Shown here piece after piece: positions 59,127 through 64,000 of a stretch of 64,000 nt of DNA. Within the stretch, counting starts at the first letter, position 1. Each line of letters opens with the position of its first letter. A model generated the notes under the pieces. That model worked only from the letters and a program-made list of their open reading frames with translations, was not told the origin of the DNA and searched no databases. This stretch comes from Misgurnus anguillicaudatus (taxonomy: Eukaryota; Chordata; Actinopteri; Cypriniformes; Cobitidae): positions 32,438,501 through 32,502,500 of the forward strand of contig NC_073340.2 in the NCBI RefSeq assembly GCF_027580225.2, written 5' to 3'. A program made the translations under genes and the position numbers.

Positions 59127-59815
59127 AACCTGATCTCACGAATTTCCGTGTTATAGTTACGGAATATTTTGCTCTTTTATCCACGTCATTGTCACGGATC
59201 TCCGCCATTTTCCGTGTACGTACCACAGACTTTCTTTTCCGTGTCAGTTTCATATATTGGTTATTCAATTGTTTTTCCTATTTTCTTACCATTTTCGCGT
59301 GGGTTTGGCGTAAGAACGACTTTCTGTAACATAAAATGTAGGGGTGCACTGATAAATGCCGATATACACTAATAAAACCGATAACTAGTTTGAATCGCAC
59401 AGCCGATAATATTCACAGCTGTTTCATGTACTACGGTTTTTGATCAGGAAGTCCTTATCAATCTGAAATCACTGTTAGTTTGAGTCGTTTATAACATGCA
59501 TTTGAAAAAGCAACACTCGTCAAACATAATTATTAAACATATTCTTTATTATCATGAAAATACCTGAAAAGAACAGCAATATAAATATATCCTTAAGCCA
59601 TTTCTTGAAGCTGCGTGTATGGTTCTTCGTCTATTGAACGCATGTTTAGTTTCTGCACGAGAGCGCAGAATGGCTTTTGGATGTAGCGGCATTTCACCGT
59701 ATTACATTGAGAAGCATAGCAAGCATCATCGGCCGATATATCGGTGCACCCCTAATAAAATGACATCCTAACCAAACCCAACTCTAACTCTTAAAAATCC
59801 AGAAAAAAATCATAT
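59127..59815. mobile_element. fold-back family CCCAGTCTCACGA, partial copy 4, split
   Basis: CCTGATCTCACGAATTTCCG, then TATTGGTTATTCAATTG and CCATTTTCGCGTGGGTTTGG match the left half of the family. It is interrupted at 59339-59754 and resumes with ACATCCTAACCAAACCCAAC. The right end is missing. Confidence 0.65.
59339..59754. mobile_element. hAT-like MITE, TAGGGGTGCAC ends, 416 bp
   Basis: Perfect 8-bp duplication ATAAAATG (59331-59338 and 59755-59762). Ends TAGGGGTGCACTGATAAATG and, reversed, TAGGGGTGCACCGATATATC. Removing it restores the fold-back sequence. Confidence 0.9.
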
Positions 59816-59899
59816 AAACCATAAGATCTCCTTCATAACCTTTAAGTGTTACCATATCTTCTTTATCATTTAGTATTTGTTTTCCTGCTATGGAAGTCA

Positions 59900-61690
59900 C
59901 ATATATAACACATAAATTGATTGTTCCAAAGTACGATCATTTGGATATTTTATGTCACGATACATTTTGTTTTGATTACATTTATAATGTCTATTTTACT
60001 CACACAGTAATATAATGTTAGCTGTGCTGGCTACCTACAAACAAGGACAGCTAGGGTCGATTACGAGCTAACAACACAGATGACTTACCCTTCCAATGAC
60101 AACAAAGCAGATTTTAGCTGGCAGAATCCAATACAAGTTGAATATTTGTTGCAAAATAAGATTGCGTCCATTTGTACCCCTCCAGGCTTTGTAGGCTTTT
60201 AAAGAGTCTCTGGAGTAGGACGAGGGAAAGTTGATGAGGTAGTTGTAGATATCAGGATACTGCAGGTCAAAAAAGCTATCCGTGCCTTTATCAATACACA
60301 GTAAAAGGACCACGGTGCATTATAATGATCGGTTGTTTAATGTACATATCTATGTCTTTTGAATTAAATTGCACAGTGAACTCTGTTGCCCTAAAACTTA
60401 TGCTGGCGCCATTCATTTTATAGTTGCCCCCGGCTGTCCTTGCCTGCCAAAATGGCGATGTAAACAGAATAGTGGCGTCCGGACCTCTATAGCAGCACAC
60501 TTAAAAACACTTTAACTTCTTAGAAACCGCATAGCAAGGCCCTGGTAACCAGCCAGAAGATATGGTATTGTTGTTGTGAGTTTTCTTTAGAAACTCTGAA
60601 AGTGTAATAAATGTCTTTGAAGAAACTTACAAACACTAGATGTAAGCAGCAGAGCCAACTGAGACTTAGCAGTACGAGGAAAAACAATGTAAGTATTGCA
60701 CGCAGAAGTCCATGAAACCTCATTAGAAAGTTCAGAACTCCAGTGAAACCTCTGAATTGTAATACGTTTTTTTTTTACTTTTCACACTTTCTCTGGATGT
60801 TCTTTGCAGTTCTTGAACAAAACGAATAATATAGGCGAGATAATTATCTCAGTCAAGATACTGCTGGAAAAGTGCAATATCTTAAATATACACACAGTGA
60901 GAGACACACTAACAGATATATAATCAGTCATGTCAGGGTCAAACAGATGTCTTCCTCACTTCAGGACTCGATTGCTCATTATTAACTTCTTTTTTGTATT
61001 CTGAGCTTCTTCAGTTGCCGTCCCAAGGGTCGGAAAAGCTGTAGATTCAATACTGAGTTTCCTATCTTGTTGATGAATGCATAGCAGATCTCATATGCGA
61101 GTTTGCCGTTGAGGTTCAGGCTGCTTTCATTGTGTTTACTGAAGTGAACCCATCTAAAAAAGCGTTTTAACCTCTATGCTCCAGAAGCAAACGCGGCTGA
61201 CCCTAATATATTCTCTGTACATAACTGTTTGGTCTACGTGATGCCACCAAGCAAAACAGCCATGTGCAAAATTTAACTAAACATTAAAATGTACTGCTGA
61301 AACATGTTACAATACAAATACTATGATCTATGTAGTAATGAATTGTAGAGTTACACCGTTAAACAGTTTTTCCACATTTCTGTGTTCAGGATTATTTAAC
61401 ACATTCGCGAGCATCCATTCAGGTTTGTAGCGGTACTTGAAGGTTGAGAGAGACCCGTCAGCTTTCCCTCGAGTGGGCATGGTTTTAGCACAGATAGTGG
61501 ACACGCCTCCAGCATTTGAGACCAGAGATTCCTGCCTGTTTTTCCAATATTTTTATAAAATTTTATTTATTCGCCTTTTTATCATTCAAATTGGCTGGAT
61601 GTTGGTGTCAAACTGAGAACACATTTAATATCAGACTTTACACAACGGAGTCAATCATTTTATTGCTCAAATTCAACTTTGAGCATCATA
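59900..61690. other. intron segment with nothing recognised
   Basis: No paired repeat ends or tandem repeats. Reverse ORFs at 60068, 60291 and 60520 (67-81 codons) have no recognisable motif or splice-supported context. Confidence 0.5.
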
Positions 61691-61698
61691 ATAGCGTA

Positions 61699-62486
61699 CA
61701 CTCACCTAAAGGATTATTGGGAACACCTGTTCAATTTCTCATTAATGCAATTATCTAATCAACCAATCCCATGGCAGACAATCTCTTGAACCCCAGACTG
61801 AATGTCAGAATGGGAAAGAAAGGTGATTTAAGCAATTTTGAGCATGGCATGGTTGTTGGTGACAGATGGGCAGGTCTGAGTATTTCACAATCTGCTCAGT
61901 TACTGGGATTTACACGTACAACCATTTTAGGGATTTACAAAGAATGGTGTGAAAAGGGAAAAACATCCAGTATGCGGCAGTCCTGTGGGCGAAAATGCCT
62001 TGTTGATGCGAGAGGTCAGAGGAGAATGGGCCAACTGATTCAAGCTGATAGAAGAGCAACTTTGACTGAAATAAGCACTCGTTACAACCGAGGTATGCAG
62101 CAAAGCATTTGTGAAGCCACAACACGCACAACCGTGAGGCGGATGGGCTACAACAGCAGAAAATCCCACCGGGTACCACTCATCTCAACTACAAATAGGA
62201 AAAGAGGCTACAATTTGCACGAGCTCAACTAAATTGGACAGTTGAAGACTGGAAAAATGTCTGGTCTGTCGATTTCTGTTGAGACATTTAGATGGTAGTG
62301 TCAAAATTTGGCATAAACAGAATGAGAACATGGATCCATCATGCCTTGTTACCACTGTTCAGGCTGGTGGTGGTGATGTAATGGTGTGGGGGATGTTTTC
62401 TTGGCACACATTAGGCCCCTTACTGCCAATTGGGCATCATTTAAATGCCACGGCCTACCAGAGCCTTGTTTCTGACCATGTTCATT
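61699..62486 (+). mobile_element. Tc1-like transposon, 3'-truncated copy of the 34761 family
   Basis: TA at 61697-61698, then CACTCACCTAAAGGATTATT as in the complete copy. The homology ends abruptly near 62486 just after TCTGACCATGTTCATTGATT, so the C-terminal half and right end are missing. Confidence 0.88.
61771..62485 (+). pseudogene. Tc1-like transposase, N-terminal part only
   Basis: An ORF of 153 codons (61771-62232) reads MADNLLNPRLNVRMGKKGDL and then SISQSAQLLGFTRTTILGIY and RMGQLIQADRRATLTEISTR, the two helix-turn-helix DNA-binding subdomains. It lacks the slippage frameshift seen at 35126. It stops before the catalytic region; a later piece, GGGDVMVWGMFSW, is in another frame, and the element then ends. 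It could bind DNA in principle but cannot be a transposase. Confidence 0.88.
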
Positions 62487-62525
62487 GATTAGAAATGGAT
62501 GAATTTCCATACTGTATATTCAAAG

Positions 62526-63088
62526 TAGAGGTCTTGACCAGACCACTTAGATCCGAAAACCTGAGGTCTGTATCGAGATCCGAGCGGGTTCGGGTCTAAA
62601 AGTTTTACATGTGCCTTCATATAATATTAGCAGCCTCGGGTTTTAGGTAATTTAAAATGAGTGTGTTTTAGCCAAACAGACCCAAGTAGACTCAAACTGT
62701 CTTGCGTGTGTGCATCGAGTCCTTTTTTAACCCCCCCTTGTTTACCAAGAGCGCTTGCGACATTGTGTGGCTGGCGGTAGGTTAATTTTCATTGAGCCAG
62801 ACATGTCAATCAATTTTAAATACACACTGTAGAGGTTACCTTGTTGTCATCGTCAGATAACAAATGAAAATAAATGGAGCAGGGGGGCAAATTGGTTGCG
62901 AGGTTTCTTTCTGTCTGACTGGTGCGTACCATTTACATTCGGGTTAAAAAATTGTCACTGGGTCGGGTCGGTATTGGGACTAATTTTCTTGGGTTTGTCT
63001 CTTATTTATGCATGTTCTGTTTGGGTAAAAGTAATATGTGTCATTTTGGGTCGGGTACATTTTTCTATTGGACCCAAGAAGACCTCTA
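62526..63088. mobile_element. hAT-like MITE, TAGAGGTCTTGACCAGACC ends, 563 bp
   Basis: Flanks ATTCAAAG (62518-62525) and ATTTAAAG (63089-63096) match at 7 of 8 positions. Ends TAGAGGTCTTGACCAGACCA and, reversed, TAGAGGTCTTCTTGGGTCCA. GGGTCGGGTC phrases lie inside. The reported 67-codon ORF is not recognised. Confidence 0.84.
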
Positions 63089-63532
63089 ATTTAAAGTGAA
63101 TGAGGCGTGTGAAATGCCCCCCACCAAAAAACAAACAAACAGATAAGTTATTATAACCTGTGCACTAGTGTAATATGGACCATTTGGTACGTTTGACCTA
63201 ACATAAACAATTGTATTGACAACTTACATAAGCAAAGATTAATAAATGTTGAAAAATGATATTGATCATTGTTAGTTAATGGTAGCTAATGCATTAACTA
63301 ATGTTACCAAATGCAACCGTATTGTAAAGTGTTTCCTCTGATATGTACTGTTTGTGTTCTACATACAAGAAAGACATGAGATTGATTAACAAATGACACG
63401 TTTCAAAGTCTAATTTCATCTATAGAGACTACCAGACACCCAAAGCTCTAATTGAATAATGAACGCCTTTCAGCATATCAAAAAAGAAAAATGTGTCTCT
63501 TTCTAATCCATTTTTCTGTTCTCCATTTGTAG

Positions 63533-63786
63533 CCTCTTAACTATGAAAAGAAAAAGCAGTACAGTCTTCACATCTCTGCGGAAAACACACACCTGGACCC
63601 TCGCTTCTCCTATCTGGGTTCATTTAAAGATGATGCCACGCTCAAGATCACAGTTGGAGACGTAGACGAACCCCCAGTTTTCTCAATGGATTATTACATT
63701 ATGGAGGTGTACGAGAACGCCAGGGTTGGAACTGAAGTGGGTGCCGTCACAGCTCGAGACCCAGACAGCAAAAACAGCCCAGTACG
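63533..63786 (+). CDS. cdh18: type II cadherin internal exon, EC3 end to start of EC4 (cdh18-like)
   Basis: This 254-bp exon follows TTTGTAG and ends before GTGAGT, starting in phase 0 and leaving two bases of a split codon. It encodes PLNYEKKKQYSLHISAENTH, LDPRFSYLGSFKDDATLKI, the linker GDVDEPPVF, and the EC4 start VYENARVGTEVGAVTARDPD. EC3 carries NYE where EC1 and EC2 have DRE, and the EC3-EC4 linker is DVDEPP rather than DxNDNxP; both are usual for classical cadherins. AENTHLD with KKKQYSL is the part most like cadherin-18. The next exon lies beyond the window end, so the gene continues to the right. Confidence 0.91.
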
Positions 63787-64000
63787 GTGAGTAGATGGAG
63801 ATATGTGATGATTAAAGGGATAGTTCAGCCGAAAATGGTATATTTACCCTCAAGCCATCCAAAATATATGTGACTATCATCTTTCATACAAACAGATATA
63901 ACACAATCTGAGTTATATTAGAAAATGTCCTGGCTCTTCCAAGCTTTATAATAGTGGTAAATGGTGCAACTGATTTTGAAGTCCATCCATACTTTATGGA
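63787..64000. other. partial intron, start of a fish MITE
   Basis: Opens with the GTGAGT donor. From about 63814 it reads TTAAAGGGATAGTTCAGCCG and TTTACCCTCAAGCCATCC, the left end of the same repeat type as at 30780. It runs off the window. Confidence 0.65.

Larger units (their letters stand above)
57156..59853. mobile_element. GGTAACACTTTACTTGAAGG family, copy 2, with 8-bp duplication
   Basis: Perfect 8-bp duplication ATATCTTC (57148-57155 and 59854-59861). Ends GGTAACACTTTACTTGAAGG and, reversed, GGTAACACTTAAAGGTTATG. This exact duplication supports a hAT-type element and defines the family ends. It carries nested elements at 57408-58802, about 59127-59815 and 59339-59754. Confidence 0.86.
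56985..59895. mobile_element. MITE (CCAAAAATGAAAATTCTGTC type) hosting the second nest
   Basis: CATCCAAAAATGAAAATTCT and GAAGATATTTTGATAAATGA at the left are the body of the common fish repeat. The remainder, ATATCTTCTTTATCATTTAG and TTTTCCTGCTATGGAAGTCA, lies beyond the inserted element. The outer right end is not clear. Confidence 0.55.
56864..63532 (+). other. cadherin intron, 6.7 kb
   Basis: Runs from a GTATTC donor to a TTTGTAG acceptor. 56985-59895 is nested mobile DNA. 59900-61690 shows nothing recognised on either strand. 63178-63340 resembles the TAATGCATTAACTAATGTTA fish repeat and ends in GTAAAGTGTTTCC. Confidence 0.85.

Overview
The window is intronic and exonic DNA from a vertebrate, almost certainly a teleost and most likely a cyprinid. 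It is AT-rich, carries one gene split into short exons with GT/AG introns, and is saturated with small terminal-inverted-repeat DNA transposons, Tc1-like elements and a tRNA-derived SINE that resembles the cyprinid DANA/HE1 type.

Only one protein-coding gene is supported: a type II classical cadherin on the + strand, best matching cadherin-18 (cdh18). Five consecutive internal coding exons are present: 5666-5960, 30596-30715, 51833-52000, 56676-56863 and 63533-63786 (295, 120, 168, 188 and 254 bp). They are in continuous phase, have no internal stop, and carry consensus splice sites. Together they encode about 341 residues, from mid EC1 through EC2 and EC3 to the start of EC4. The upstream exons (signal peptide, propeptide, start of EC1) and downstream exons (rest of EC4, EC5, transmembrane and catenin-binding tail) lie outside the window.

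Layout: 1-5665 is an upstream intron with three DNA transposons, the last ending 25 bp before the first exon. 5961-30595 is a 24.6 kb intron holding a TTAA-flanked fold-back element interrupted by a 5.3 kb GC-rich composite element, several hAT-like insertions, and a 112-bp satellite array inside a transposon. 30716-51832 is a 21.1 kb intron with fold-back elements, two decayed Tc1-like transposons, a SINE, a Harbinger-like MITE and further nested hAT-like elements. 52001-56675 is a short intron dominated by a nest of transposons inserted into each other. 56864-63532 is similar, with another nest, a truncated Tc1 copy and a further hAT-like element.

No second host gene, RNA gene, CRISPR array or operon was found. 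I see no new biological system. The most informative signals are transposon architecture: exact target-site duplications (TSDs) that order nested insertions, two CAGGG-ended elements with 6-bp duplications lodged next to splice acceptors, a long-TIR composite element whose TIRs look like core promoters, and a satellite with dimeric higher-order structure. All family names are from memory of sequence motifs; no database search was run.
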